Assembly (NCBI RefSeq): GCF_002865645.1
Contig: NW_020194512.1
Span: 717,119-781,118, forward strand
DNA from: Hyaloscypha bicolor E
Taxonomy: Eukaryota > Ascomycota > Leotiomycetes > Helotiales > Hyaloscyphaceae
Direction: 5' to 3'
Length of the DNA: 64,000 bases
Part shown: piece by piece, positions 44,300 to 55,801 of the stretch
How the letters are laid out: each line of letters opens with the position of its first letter
Position numbering within the stretch: position 1 is the first letter of the stretch
The notes under the pieces: model-generated
What the model saw: only the letters and a program-made list of their open reading frames with translations
The model's database searches: none
What the model was told of the DNA's origin: nothing
Made by a program: the position numbers and the translations under genes

Positions 44300-47200
44300 T
44301 ATATAGTAACCCAGACTAGTATTACGAGTTATAGTTATAGGACTATACCGGGACCCGCTAGTAAATATGGCTCGAATAGCGGGCCTTTTACTAGTACTAC
44401 CTCTATATCCGTCTAGCCTTCTTCCTGCTCTTTTATACTAGCCGCCTCTTCTAGTAATATATTATTAATATATATATTGCCTATAAAATGACCTTACTTG
44501 ACTAGCTCTACTTATACTAGTAGAATATCCGTATAGATATCTATATGAGACTTATAGATACTCTAATCTATAAGGATATCTATACGGGTAATATTAGCTA
44601 TTACTTTATCCTCCCGTTAAGCTTTATAGGTAGTAATTGCTTTATATAATAGCTCTTTTAAGACTTAATAGCTATTATATAATACTTTAGTAAGCCAAGC
44701 TTCTTTATTATATTTATAGCTAACCCGTACTAGCCTGAAATTACAGATTATCTCTTAAACAGGTAGTAAGTAATTAATTGTCCGGATCTCTTCTACTAGG
44801 TCTTTATCCTAAAAGTAAGAGAGCTTCTTATAGACCTTAAGAACTACCTTTTCGGATAATATATAGACTATATATATATAATTGAGTACCAGAAGTATGG
44901 CCTCCTATATATATACCTGCTCTTATTTCTTAGGAGAGATACTATTTTCTTAACTCTTGATTTAGTTAATAAGGTTATTTATATCGAGCTTCTAGACCCG
45001 TTATAGGATCCTATAGGCGAATTTATGGCTATAGTTACTAGCCAGATATCTTACGGGCCGTATAGCCTTAATAATAATCCAAAAGCCCTATATATGGCCC
45101 GTAATATGCCTATAGCCCTGCTTATATACCAGAAGAGGTTCCCTAAGGTATTTATGGCTATAATAATTATCTGTAAGAATAGGTATCCCGAATACTAGTA
45201 CCGGGATAATGGTTATATATTTATAGTCTATAAATCCGGTTTTCTAGGCCAGGAAGTTATCTGTAATAACTACTGGATTATTCTATATAACCTGTACCTC
45301 TTTTAGAAGTTCCGTTTATATATTAATATTAAGGTTTATATATTCGTATAAGTAATTAAATATATTTATAAATATATTTATAAAAAAACAGACTATATAA
45401 CTATTACTATTTCGGGAATAAATAATAAGATTACCTAGTATTTCTAAGCTCGGTATATAGGCCCTATAGAGGCTTTCTGGTATCTATTCGAATACCTAAT
45501 ATATTAGGAGTTCTCTCTGGTTTAATACCTTATAATTCACCTTCCGGGATAGTATATAGTCTATTTTATAGCCGACCTCTTACCTAAGCAGATTACGGAC
45601 CAGACTGCAAATACTCGTTTAATCTTAATAGCCTTCTTTAAGTATAATATAATATATGAGGACGGCTACTAGTATCTCTATTACGAGTTCCTATAGTACT
45701 TTATATAGGTTACTAAGACCCGGATATAGAAGCCCTATAAGTAAAAGTATAATATCGGCCGTATTTATTACTATAGCCTAGTTTTGGACAAGCGGTTTTA
45801 CTTATAGCTCTTACTAATAGTTATATATAGTCTATAGTCCTTTAACGAGCTATATTTAGTTAAGGGTATCTGTTATCCTATATACTATACTACCTGTATT
45901 ACCTGCGGCTTGGTAAAGAATAATTAGAAGTAGTTCTAGTACTTTAATAAGGCTATTTTATTAATGACTGGCTATGGTTTATAGATACTCTTTCTTATAG
46001 GTATCCGCTAGTAGCTAATTACGGATATATAAGTAATCTGGGACTAGTATAAGAAGTATTTCTATAATAACTTGGCCCGTAAGCTCGCCTATAACCCGTT
46101 AATTAACTTCCTACTACCCTTAGTTAATCCTTATTATAATTACGGCCTCTTTTTGCTTGGTCTCAGTCTTATAAATCTCTAGTAGATACTTACGGATATT
46201 ACCTTGCCTGAGAATACCTTTAACTAGACTATAAGCTATTATATGGCTAATTTGCAGGTCGATTATACCTATAAGATATTACTAGTAACTGTAATACAAG
46301 CCTAGCTAAATATAGACTAGTACTCTTGCTTCTAGACAATTATAGTAGTAATTATAGATAATTTGCAGACTGCCTATTTCTACTTATAAGGCCCGGGCAG
46401 GACCGGTAAGATGTTCCTTTATAAGACCCTCTATTATTATTACTATAGCCAAGGTAAGGTAGTTCTATATATGGCATTAATAGGTATTACGGCTCTCCTT
46501 TTCCCGGACGGATATATGTCTTACTCCTAGTTCCGGATCCTATTCGAGCTTAATAAGTTATCTATAAGTATAATTACTAAGACGAGCCGGCTCGGGGCTC
46601 TTTTGTAATCTACGGACCTAATTATCTGGGACGAGATACCTATATAGTATAAGTACTACTTTAAGGTAGTATACCGGCTAATAGTCGATTTATAGTTAGT
46701 TGCGGATAATATTCTTTTTAGAAGGGTACCTGTAATCCTCAGGAAGAACTTTGCCCAGATCTTACTAGTAGTCCTATATGATTTGCAGGCCAATATAATA
46801 TAGGCCTGCCTATAGCGGATATAGATCTAGCTATGGCTCCGTTAGCTATTATTACGGATTAATATACGGGTCTATAATAACCTATTAGAGCAGGATTTTA
46901 TAGACTAGATTAGTAGTCTACTATATAATCCGTCTTTAAATAGGCAGATTATACTCCTGCCTTTTATTCCGTATATTTAGTTAGTTATAGACCTGATTAA
47001 TTATATCTACCTATAAGAGCGATTCTTATAAGCCCTATATAATTACTAAGCCTTTAGTAAATAGGTAATCCTATTAATCCTAAATAATACGGTCCGTAAG
47101 CTTAACTAAATAATCCTGGATATATTCCCTGGCCAGGAATAGATATATTTTATAATAGATTTAGTTAATATAAATAAGGCGGATCCTGAGATTATAGAAT

Positions 47201-47740
47201 TACCTCTAGAGGTCTTATAGAGTATCTATTTACCGGATCTGCTCTTTTTTAAGCTATAACTCAAGATTAGTATACTCATAATACTCTTATAGAATCTCTA
47301 TCTATAGGAAGGGCTTTATAACGGATTATGGATATTGATTTATAGCTTTGGAAGGTTCTCGATTTGTATATAGCTACTAGGTAGCGATTTTAACGGCTAG
47401 TTACGGATAATTCTACAGATTAAGCTCTAGTTAACGGATTAGTAACTATCTTTTATACTTTCCCGTAAGTAGTTTCTACTTGCTTTATTCTTTATAATAA
47501 CTATTAATAAGTTATAGGACCAGTTATTTAAGGTAATAGGAATAGATTTATAGTCCCTAGTCTTTTCTTATAGCCAGTTCTATATAGTAGCTTTACGGGT
47601 AACCTTATAGATAGGGCTTTATATTCTTTTATTCCCTAATATAAACTATACGAGTAATATAGTATATCCAGAAATATTACAAGGTTTTATTTAGCTTTTG
47701 ACTTACTTATAGCTGATTTTATATATTTATAGGCTATTTT
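44300..47740 (+). pseudogene. Helitron Rep-helicase pseudogene (copy 1)
   Basis: Many in-frame TAG/TAA codons interrupt a plus-strand reading. The rolling-circle Rep part lies at about 44650-45900. It includes NPYQPEITDYLL, and the HUH motif (EYQKYGLLYIYLLLFL, 44884-44931) has both His replaced by Tyr. QVIKYIYKYIYK, HLPGQYIVYF and RFYLQLLL follow. The PIF1-like helicase part follows at about 46250-47740. Its Walker A is GPGRTGKMFLYK (46387-46425), with LIIWDEIP as Walker B, LYLQEGLYNG and the C-terminal TINKLQDQ block (from TINKSQGQ). The domain order is diagnostic of Helitrons. It is non-functional. Confidence 0.9.
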
Positions 47741-47829
47741 TCTTCTTATATTATTTATAAAGAGTCCGTAAAGAATTCATACCTGATTTATATACTTAGC
47801 TAAAAGCCTTTATTATATTCCAAACTTAT

Positions 47830-47911
47830 TCGGGATAAGTTTAGGGCAAAATTATTACTAGCCCCGGAGCTTATATAGGGCCGCTAGTAATAATTTTAGT
47901 GAAGCGGCCCT
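47830..47911. repeat. Hairpin element, copy 1
   Basis: A perfect 15-bp stem (AAAATTATTACTAGC at 47848-47862 with its complement at 47883-47897) encloses a 20-nt loop CCCGGAGCTTATATAGGGCC. It is followed by AGTGAAGCGGCCC. GGGC/GCCC and the flanking TTTA/TAAA extend the pairing. AAACTTAT stands directly before (47822-47829) and AAACTCAT directly after (47912-47919). An inverted copy (ATAAGTTT) lies just inside the left side. See copy 2 at 54132-54213. Confidence 0.8.
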
Positions 47912-49299
47912 AAACTCATCTATATAATACTATTGGATAATCGGACTACCTAGTTAAAAAACTGGTTATATAAGAAATACTAAAACTTGAGCCCAAGCCC
48001 CCTATATATTACTTGTTCCAGGAATACCAAAGCTTTCTACTGCTTCCTATATATCCCTTGGCCTTTTATTTAGCCTATAATTATATAAATATGAATTCTT
48101 CTCTATTATACTTTTATACCGGTTATAGATAATACTTTTTATATAGCGGATTTTCCCTAAATCTTAAGGGAGATCTATATAAGATATATTTATAATATAA
48201 GGTCTCTTTATTCTCGTATATCCGGATTTATATACTTGGTTACTGACCTTCTTTAGGCCAAACGGGCTATAAGGTGCCTTCTTTTTATAAATATTAATCC
48301 GAATATCCCTTAATAGACCCGTACCGGATCTATACGGCCTCCTGTAAATGAGGATAACTCTTGGCCTCGAAAACGGATCCGTTAAACCTATAATGAGCTA
48401 GATATGGCCTGTAGCCAGCTAGTAGAGGCTATTCTACTACTACTATTTCTTTTTTCTTCTCCTTCTTTTCCTGTCTTACCTATTAGCTTTTGTTTATAGT
48501 TCCGGGATCGGCCTGCTTATAATCTTGGCCTGATAAATATTAAATATAAGGATTATAGTATAAGATACTAGATATCGGAGGCAATTACGGGTATAAATTA
48601 GAAATTTGAATTCTATTATAAGAAAGGAGATATGGTAGTAAATAAGTTACGGGTGCCTCTGTTCTTTTTATAGGTGCTTCTCGAAGGAAATAATCTATAA
48701 ACCTATAGCTTTTGTTAAAATATAAGGGTATATAACTTTATACTTGCTTTTATATTTATAAGCTATACCAAAGATATATATACTGACCTCTCTTGCGGTC
48801 TTTACTGCTTTTAGATCTATAGGAAGCTATTTTATTACCAGGGACCCTTAGAGCCAGGTTTATAGCAGGTTCCGGCCTTTATCTAGTTATTTTTTTATAA
48901 TCTAGACTATATAACTAATCTCCGGTTATGGTACTGCCTGTAACTCAATTGAGCTATTCTCTATAGCCTTTATAAGATACTTGCAAATTATAGTAATTTT
49001 TTTATACGGATTTATAAGATAGCCCGGGAGTAATTAGCTAGCCAAACGGGTTACTTTCGGATCCTTTTTAGCCTGTAAATATATCTAATTCTCTAGTCTA
49101 GGGTAGACTATTATTATAAGAACCTTCCTATAGCTATAGAGCTAGCAGGAATCCTTTCAGATAAGTTTACGGACGAGAGTTAATATAATATCCTCCTTAT
49201 GGTCTATAAGCCTGGCTATTAAGGTCTATAACTTTACTAGATAGCTATTACTTATATAGTATATATATTACTTTACTATATATTTCTCTTTCTATATAG

Positions 49300-52200
49300 C
49301 GAATACGGGTAGTACTATAGAATAACCTTACGGGATACCCGTTATATCTGTTAACGGATCCGTTTAGAGTAATGGCCCTTTTACCGGTTCCGTTTATATA
49401 CCCGTAATTATAAGGTATTATCTCTCTTTTATATTTACTAGTTCTTTTAGTAATATATTATAGATACTTTTATTACCTATAAGACTATATCCCTTAATTA
49501 GCTCCGTTTATATTAAGACAAGATCCGTATAGATATATATAATAATTTAATAGATATTCTTATTTATAAGGATATCTTAGTAGCTAATCTAGGTTAGTAG
49601 TTCGTTCTTCTATTCTTTTTTATAGGCAGAGATTAGTTTATATAATAGCTTTTTTAAGATTTAATAGCTATTATTTATTATTTTAGAAAGCCTACCTTTT
49701 TTATTACCTTTATAGCTAATCCGTAATAGCTAGAGATTATCCAGGAGCTATACGGCTTGTAACTTATAGACCGGCCAGATCTAATTACTTATATATTTTA
49801 ATTCAAGATTTAAGAGCTTCTTATAGATCTCAAGAATAGCCTTTTTGGACTATATACAGGTTATATTTATATAATTGAGTATTAGAAGTAAAGGCTTCTA
49901 TATTTATATTTACTCTTATTCTTATAAGTATTTATAAAGTTTAATATACCTGAGTATATAAATAAGGTTATATATACTAAGCTACCGGATCTATTATAGG
50001 ATTCTATAGGCGAGCTTCTAGCCTTGGTTACGGGTAATATATCTTATGGTCCGTATAGAAAGGATTATATACGGGCCCTATATATAGTCTATAGAGGAGC
50101 TTATAGTCTATTAGTATATTCTAAGAGGTTCCTAAAGGCTTTTATGGACCATACTATAATTTATAAGAATAACTATCCTAAGTACTACTACCGGAATAAT
50201 AGATAGATATTTATAGTCTATAAATCCGGTACTTGGGACTAGTAAGTTATCTGTAATAATTACTGGGTTGTTCTATATAACCTGTATCTTCTCTAGAAGT
50301 TCTGCTTATATATTAATATAGAAGTATATATTTTGGTTTAAGTAATTAAGTATATTTATAAGTATATATATAAAGGAGCAGACTATATAATAGTTATAAT
50401 TATGGCTATAGATAACGAGATTACCCGGTATATATATATCTATTATATAAGTCTATATAAGGCTATTTGGCGGCTATTCGAATTTCCTATATACTAGGAA
50501 TTCTCTTTTATTTAGTATCTTGTAGTTTATCTTAAGGGGAAGCAAATAGTCTATTTTCCGGATAATATCTCTCCTATAGCCCTAGTTATAAAGATTGCAA
50601 ATACCCGTTCGACTTTAATAGCTTTCTTTAAATATAATACTATATATAAGGACGGCTAGTAGTATTTATATTCGGAGTTTCCGGCCTACTTTATATAGGT
50701 TCCAAAGACTTATATATAGAAGTACTACTAGCGGGGTAATAATAACCGGATTGGCTATATATATTACTATAGCCCTGTTTCGGGCAAGCAGTACTACTTA
50801 TAGCTCTTATTTACGGTTATTTATAGCCTGTAGTCCTTTGCGGATCTATATTTAGTTAAGGGCATCTGTTACCTAATATATCAGGCTACCTGTATTACCT
50901 ATAGCTTGGTAGAGAATAACCAGGAGTAGTACTAGTATTTTAATAAGGCTGTCCTATTTATACCTATAGGTGGTTTATAGATATTATTCTTAACTGGCCT
51001 CTATTAGTGGCTAATTACGGACCTATTAGTAATCTGGAACCAGTATAAGTACTACTTCTATAATAATCTCTAATACTAGCTTACCTATAATAGTAGTTTC
51101 CTATTTCTGCTTTTTAATCCGTACTATAATTATAGCCTCTTCTTACTTATATATAGGCTTATAGACTAGTAGTAATTACTTGCGGACTATAGGCTCCCGT
51201 CTTTTATCTGGGATTAGACTAGTAGGTACCGTTCCTTATCTGTATTATATATTCTCGAAGACCAGGTATTACTTATGATTATAATATAAGCCTAGCTTAA
51301 TCCTAATTAGTAATTATACTTTACGGAGATTATTACGGCTATTAAATCAGATCCGCAAATAGCCTACTTTTACTTATAAAGGCCAGGAGATATAGGTAAG
51401 ATATTCTTATATAAGGTACTTTGCTATTACTTTTATAGGTAAGGGCGAATAGTTCTTTATATAGTATCTATAGGTATTATGGCTCTTTTACTACTAAACG
51501 GATATATATCTTATTCCTAGTTCAAGATTCTAATTGAGCTTTACGAATTGTCTATAAGTTCTATTATAAAATAGAATATTTTTAGATAGATCTTCCGGTT
51601 TACGGATCTTATTATCTGGAACGAGGTACTAATATAGTATAAGTACTACTTTGAGGTTATTTATTAGCTCTTGGTGAATTTATGGTCTATAGTAGATAAT
51701 ATTCTCTTTAGAGAAATATCCGTAATTCTCGGTAAGGACTTTGCCCAGATTCTTCTAGTTATACTATATGGTTTATAGGTAGATATTATTACTATATGCT
51801 TTTAATAATTATTTGTTTGGCTACGGCTTAAATAGCTCCGCTTATAGACTAATATACGGGTTTATAAGGGCAAGAATGGCCAGGAGTTTATCTACTAGAT
51901 TAGCGAATTATCTAATAACCTAGACCCAAATAGAATAGTAATAATTCCGGATTATATAAACTAGCTAGTATTAATTACAGATCTGATTAGCTATATTTAT
52001 CCCCCAGATCTTCTCTCCTGGGCTGCTACGGATCCGTTAACCTTCTATAGGCGATATCTTTTAACTATATTAAATATTATAGTCTCGGAGCTTAATATCT
52101 ATATTCTTGGACGTTTACTAGGCTAATTACAGATATACTAATTAGTAGATTCCCTGGATATAGATAAGTCTTCGGGTAATAACTTATATAAGCTACCTAT

Positions 52201-52730
52201 AAAGTAGCTATAAAGTATTAATCTCTCTTCCTTATTACTATCTCAGCTTACTCTTAAGATCGGGGCTCCGGTACTATTCTTACGGAACCTATATCTATAA
52301 GAGGATTTATATAATAGGACCCGGATAGTAGTTATAAGCTTACGAGTATATTATATTGAGGCCCGCTTACTTGAAGGGGATTTTAATAGCCAGTTACAGG
52401 TGATTTTACGGATTAAGCTATCTGCTATAGATACTAGCCTGGGAATTGCCCTCTTCCGGAAGTAGTTCCCGGTCCGTTTATATTTTATAATAACTATTAA
52501 TAAGTTATAAGGTTAGTCCTTTTATACTATTAGTTTGGACCTATAGATGCCTGTATTTACTTACAGGCAGTTTTATATAGGGGTTTCCCGTATATTATCC
52601 GTAAAAGGCTTAAGTATTCTTCTACTATATGAGAACCTGTCTAGAATACTTAATATAACTTATCCTGAGGTCTTAGCCAATTTATTTTAGTACTTTATTT
52701 CTTGCGGATATCTTACGGATACCGGGTGGC
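49300..52730 (+). pseudogene. Helitron Rep-helicase pseudogene (copy 2)
   Basis: It parallels copy 1 block by block. The HUH region at about 49876-49920 reads E-Y-stop-K-stop-R-L-L-Y-L-Y-L-L-L, again with Tyr for both His. A 60-codon open piece (50024-50206, SYGPYRKDYIRALYIVYRG) matches the ILYGPYSLNNNPKALYM region of copy 1. Walker A (about 51382-51408) reads P-G-D-I-G-K-I-F-L-Y-K. LIIWNEV and a TINKL-type block near 52490 complete the helicase. Stops are frequent. Confidence 0.87.
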
Positions 52731-52934
52731 CTTATGGGTCAGTTTGAGGGGTTTAGAGGTCTGTAATTATTCGTAACTACCTATAAGTATCTATATCTAT
52801 CTGTAAGTAACTTGTAATTATTACTTTGAATGTTTTAGGGCTTAAATAGACCGAGAATACTATACTATTAGGTATTAAAAGTATATACCTTTCCCAGGTA
52901 ATCCTTTATAGGATTTATAACTCCTTATTCTATT

Positions 52935-53000
52935 TACTCTCTTCCTTCTCCTCCCTCTCTCTTTCCTCCTCCTTCTCCTCCTCCTTTCCCCCCTTTTCTG
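52935..53000. repeat. Pyrimidine-rich tract
   Basis: A strand-biased CTTCCTCC-type run of about 65 bp lies at the end of the second Helitron block. It has no clear unit and may be the 3' border of the element or simple sequence. Confidence 0.6.
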
Positions 53001-53109
53001 TCTCCGGTACCAAGTAATTTGTCCCCTTCTCCTCCTCTAGTACCTCCGCCTTCTCTTTATAAAGAGCCGCTAGCTCCCTATAGAGCTTAGCGAAACGGTA
53101 TATCCTCTG

Positions 53110-53281
53110 AGAGGGAGTAAGTGAGTGGCGGCGGCGAGGGGCGGCAGGGTGGCGGACTATTTATATATTAGTTATAATCCGTAATAATCTGTAGCGGATA
53201 TATATATATAAAGATAATTTGCCGGGAGCGACCCGGTTACCTATACGACTACCGGGAGCGATCCGGTAAAGCGGATATAGG
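53110..53281. other. GC-richer spacer with paired hairpins
   Basis: It contains GGCGGCGGCGAGGGGCGGC and two related hairpin motifs, GCCGGGAGCGACCCGGT and TACCGGGAGCGATCCGGTA (about 53220-53268). The two share the loop GGGAGCGA with stems of matching type. Their role is unknown. Confidence 0.5.
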
Positions 53282-53911
53282 TTAGTAGTAGTAGGGGCAG
53301 GAGCTAGAGCTAGAGGGAGAGGGAGAGTAGCGGCGGTACCTGTAAGTACCTGTTAGGTTAGTTACGGTCCGTAAAAGATTAGTAAACAGGTATAAAAAGT
53401 ACTTACGGAAAGAATAACGGGTACCCTTACTACCATAATAGCAGTTGGTATAGCTTCCTCCAAACCAACCAGTTACGACCATATATACCGTTCATATACC
53501 CGACCCGCTAGTATAATATATATACCCGGCGGTATGAACTTGACTAACGAATTGGCCAAGCTCAGCCTCCAGGTTGGCAGGCCGGGCGGGGTTAGTGGTG
53601 CGGCCGGGCTGCAAAACAGGTACTTGCAGCGGAGCCAGCAAAGAGAGCGCCGTCATGGTACGGGTTGGGCGGGCGGGCAGGGCAGGCAGGGCAGGCAGGG
53701 CAGGTGCTGGTACTGGTGCTAGTGCTGCTACTGCTGCTAGTGCTACTACTGCTGGTACTGGTGCTGCTATTGCTGCTATTGCTGCTACTGCTGGTGGTGG
53801 TGGTGGTGGTGGTGGTGGTAGTGCTGCTGCTGCAGCTGGGGCTAGGGCTGGTGCTACTACTATAGCGGGAGCAGATAGGAGAGAAGACATTCTACGGACC
53901 GTAAGGAGCAT
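53282..53911 (-). pseudogene. Low-complexity reverse reading frame, one TGA
   Basis: The reverse strand is open from 53911 to 53282 (210 codons) except for TGA at 53492-53494. It encodes a Pro/Ala-rich stretch with a polyproline run, then LLAPLQVPVLQPGRTTNPAR, LEAELGQFVSQVHTAGY and, after the stop, GWFGGSYTNCYYGSKGTRY. The non-repetitive parts look like real protein, and the TGA could come from CGA. The plus strand is also open (53574-53978), but only as Gly/Ala-rich repeat translation, so I prefer the reverse frame. Family unknown. It may be a fragment carried by the neighbouring Helitrons. Confidence 0.35.
53665..53845. repeat. GCAGG and (GCT/GGT)n triplet repeat
   Basis: GGGCAGGCA repeats run to about 53705. 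Tandem CTGGTACTGGTGCTAGTGCT-type triplets follow, ending in a (GGT)n run at 53792-53818. Simple-sequence expansion explains the open frames on both strands. Confidence 0.85.
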
Positions 53912-54131
53912 TATAGGCCAGGGGCAGGCCCGTAGCGGGTATGGGGTTGACTTACGTGTGTGTATATATGTTTATTAAAGGAAAGAAGCTTTGGAATTCG
54001 AAATTAAAACCTACCTTATTTAGCTTACCTGGAAAATTTTTAGCCTTCAAAAAGTGAATTTTCAAAGTGAATTTAAAGTCAGTAAAGCTGATATCCCTTA
54101 AATAAGTGCCTGAGGCATCTAATTAATCTCG

Positions 54132-54213
54132 AATCGAGATCAGGGCAAAATTAAAGACTGGCCCCGGAGCTTGCGTAGGGCCGCCAGGCTTTAATTTTAG
54201 CGAAGCGGCCCAG
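54132..54213. repeat. Hairpin element, copy 2, at the edge of the C2H2 gene
   Basis: The stem AAAATTAAAGACTGGC (54147-54162) pairs with GCCAGGCTTTAATTTT (54183-54198) with one mismatch. It surrounds CCCGGAGCTTGCGTAGGGCC, the loop seen in copy 1 except for RIP-type A/G and T/C differences. AGCGAAGCGGCCC follows. ATCTCG stands before (54126-54131) and after (54214-54219), with an inverted copy CGAGAT at 54135-54140. The stem sequence differs from copy 1 in both arms together. Confidence 0.8.
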
Positions 54214-54218
54214 ATCTC

Positions 54219-55451
54219 GTGGATTCCAACGGTTTCTACTCGTTCGACCAAAACGCCCTCCAGAAACACGCTCTCACCGACTTCTTCGTGCCTGATGAGA
54301 ACAACACCCTGCAGCAACCTCCTGGCAACTTTTTCGCCCTAGTTGGCACGGGTCAGAGTGCCGGCAACCCTGATTCGCTCGATCCTTATCTGGATACCAT
54401 GAATGGCCCCTTTGCCGGCCTCGACGATTATCAGTCATTCGATCAAGCCAGAACCACTGCCAACAATCTCAGACCCATCAACGACAACGGTATCGCTTTT
54501 GGCAGCCCCTATTCGTTCGCCCAGACGACGCTTCCGCAGGGTTCTGTCTTTAATATGTTCGCCCCGAACACAACGGCTAATCAGAATGGTTTCACGAGCT
54601 TGGACATCGATGTATCATTCCAACTCAGCGAATTAGGGTAAGATTTTTTTTTTCGGCCATAACGCTAATTTGCCCGTCGTATTTCGTCCAGACATATCTT
54701 CGAAAAACCACAGGGTATATTCAATTCCGCCTCCATCTCATACCCCGCACAATTCAGCACTTCAGAAATGTACCCGGATCACCCGCCTCATACCTTCTGG
54801 TCCACTCAACCAACAGGTGGACCTCTTTTCTCTTGCGATTGGCCGGGCTGCACTTCAACCAAGCTGTTCTCAAACCAAATTGCTCGATCACAGCACGTAT
54901 CTGCCACCCATATTCTAGATGTCCTCCAAAACACGTCGGGTTCTTGCACATGGCCAGGCTGCATAAAATCCAAACTTGACACAAGCAAGAAGCTTGAAAC
55001 TCATGTTGTCAACATTCACATTGAACCTCTTCGATGTGCCTTCGGCGGTTGCAGACATACTGCGCCTTTCGGGAGAAAGGGAGACTTAGACCGTCATATC
55101 GCTTCTATTCACAAGAAGGAACGAAGTTGGAAATGCCCTCGTAGGAATTACATCTTCTATATTAAGGGCTTTTCCCGCAAGGATAAGTTGAATGAGCATC
55201 TGCGGACGAAGGGCCACGGGGCCCTGAAGTGCGAATATCGCCATTGTGGTAGATCAGCACCGAATTTTGCACCATTTTTGACCGAAGCGGAGTTACTTTC
55301 CTATTGCGATGACGACCATGGCAATTTCGAATGTGGCATTGGCTCATGCGCGAACACGAGCTCGGCCTTCACTCCTCGTACGCTTCGATTTCATGTGTTC
55401 TACTACCACTTAAGTCAGACTCAACTTTTTTTTTCGCTGGTTCTGTTTTAG
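54219..55451 (+). CDS. C2H2 zinc-finger protein, 5' end unclear
   Basis: Exon 1 (54219-54637), a 54-bp GT-AG intron (54638-54691) and exon 2 (54692-55451) join into 392 residues. The N-terminal 165 residues are Ser/Asn/Gln/Phe-rich without domain, as in fungal activators. About six finger-like units follow. CDWPGC, CTWPGC and CAFGGCRHTAPFGRKGDLDRH are clear C2H2 fingers. The fourth (KCPRRNY) lacks its second Cys. The last two are CEYRHCGRSAP and CGIGSCANTSS. A nuclear DNA-binding role is inferred. No ATG opens the frame: its first codon in frame after the stop at 54198 is within the hairpin flank, and GTG GAT TCC stands where ATG GAT TCC would be expected. The 3' end (FFSLVLF) may be a run-on past a truncation. 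It is probably a 5'-truncated gene, or one whose first exon lies upstream of the hairpin. Confidence 0.75.
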
Positions 55452-55478
55452 TATTTGGACGTGAGCAGCTGCCGCCCT

Positions 55479-55600
55479 AACCTGAGCCGAGGGTGAGCAT
55501 TCCTGAGCATGCCTGAGCACGTCCTGAGCACATCCTGAGCTCGGCCTGAGTAACCTGAGCACCCTGAGCACCACGGCAGAGTCAGCCTGAGCATGCGCTA
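55479..55600. repeat. CCTGAGCA minisatellite
   Basis: About ten copies of CCTGAGCA/CCTGAGC at 9-12 bp spacing (for example CATGCCTGAGCACGTCCTGA) follow the C2H2 gene immediately. Related sequence with the same GAGTCAGCCTG and ATTTTGGC/AGCTCCCC flank is at 42425-42490. Confidence 0.8.
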
Positions 55601-55801
55601 AGAGGCCATTTTAGCTCCCCAAGGGACCCGTTCCGGCTCCCTTGATACTCGGTTATACTTTCCTTATTTTGTCTCCAAGTACAGATCCTATTTTGGCTCT
55701 CTTATAACCGAGGTTCCCCCAGAGCTATTTTTAGATCTATATTTGCTTATATATATATAATAATTAGGTTAGCCTTATTATTCTATAATATCTTATTAAT
55801 A

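Larger units (their letters stand above)
43134..48432 (+). mobile_element. Helitron, copy 1 (RIP-decayed)
   Basis: The 5' end TCTCTATTACTA matches the usual Helitron start (TC then TCTACTA-like). The interior carries a Rep/helicase frame (about 44300-47740). The 3' end is not certain. I place it before the start of copy 2 and could not identify a definite CTRR terminus with hairpin. The hairpin element at 47830-47911 lies in the 3' part. Confidence 0.75.
48433..53000 (+). mobile_element. Helitron, copy 2 (RIP-decayed, direct tandem with copy 1)
   Basis: It begins TCTACTACTACTA at 48433, a good Helitron 5' end, and contains a second, diverged Rep-helicase remnant in the same orientation as copy 1. 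The 3' end is uncertain. Coding homology runs to about 52730, and a pyrimidine-rich tract follows at 52935-53000. Confidence 0.7.

Noticed and set aside
47830..47911. Hairpin as a hammerhead or twister ribozyme
   Set aside because: The CUGAUGA/GAAA core is absent and I could not place a twister consensus. The structure remains unassigned.
53574..53978. Plus-strand Gly/Ala-rich 134-codon frame as a gene
   Set aside because: Nearly all of it is translated triplet repeat, and the same repeat is open in several frames. The reverse frame has more non-repetitive content.
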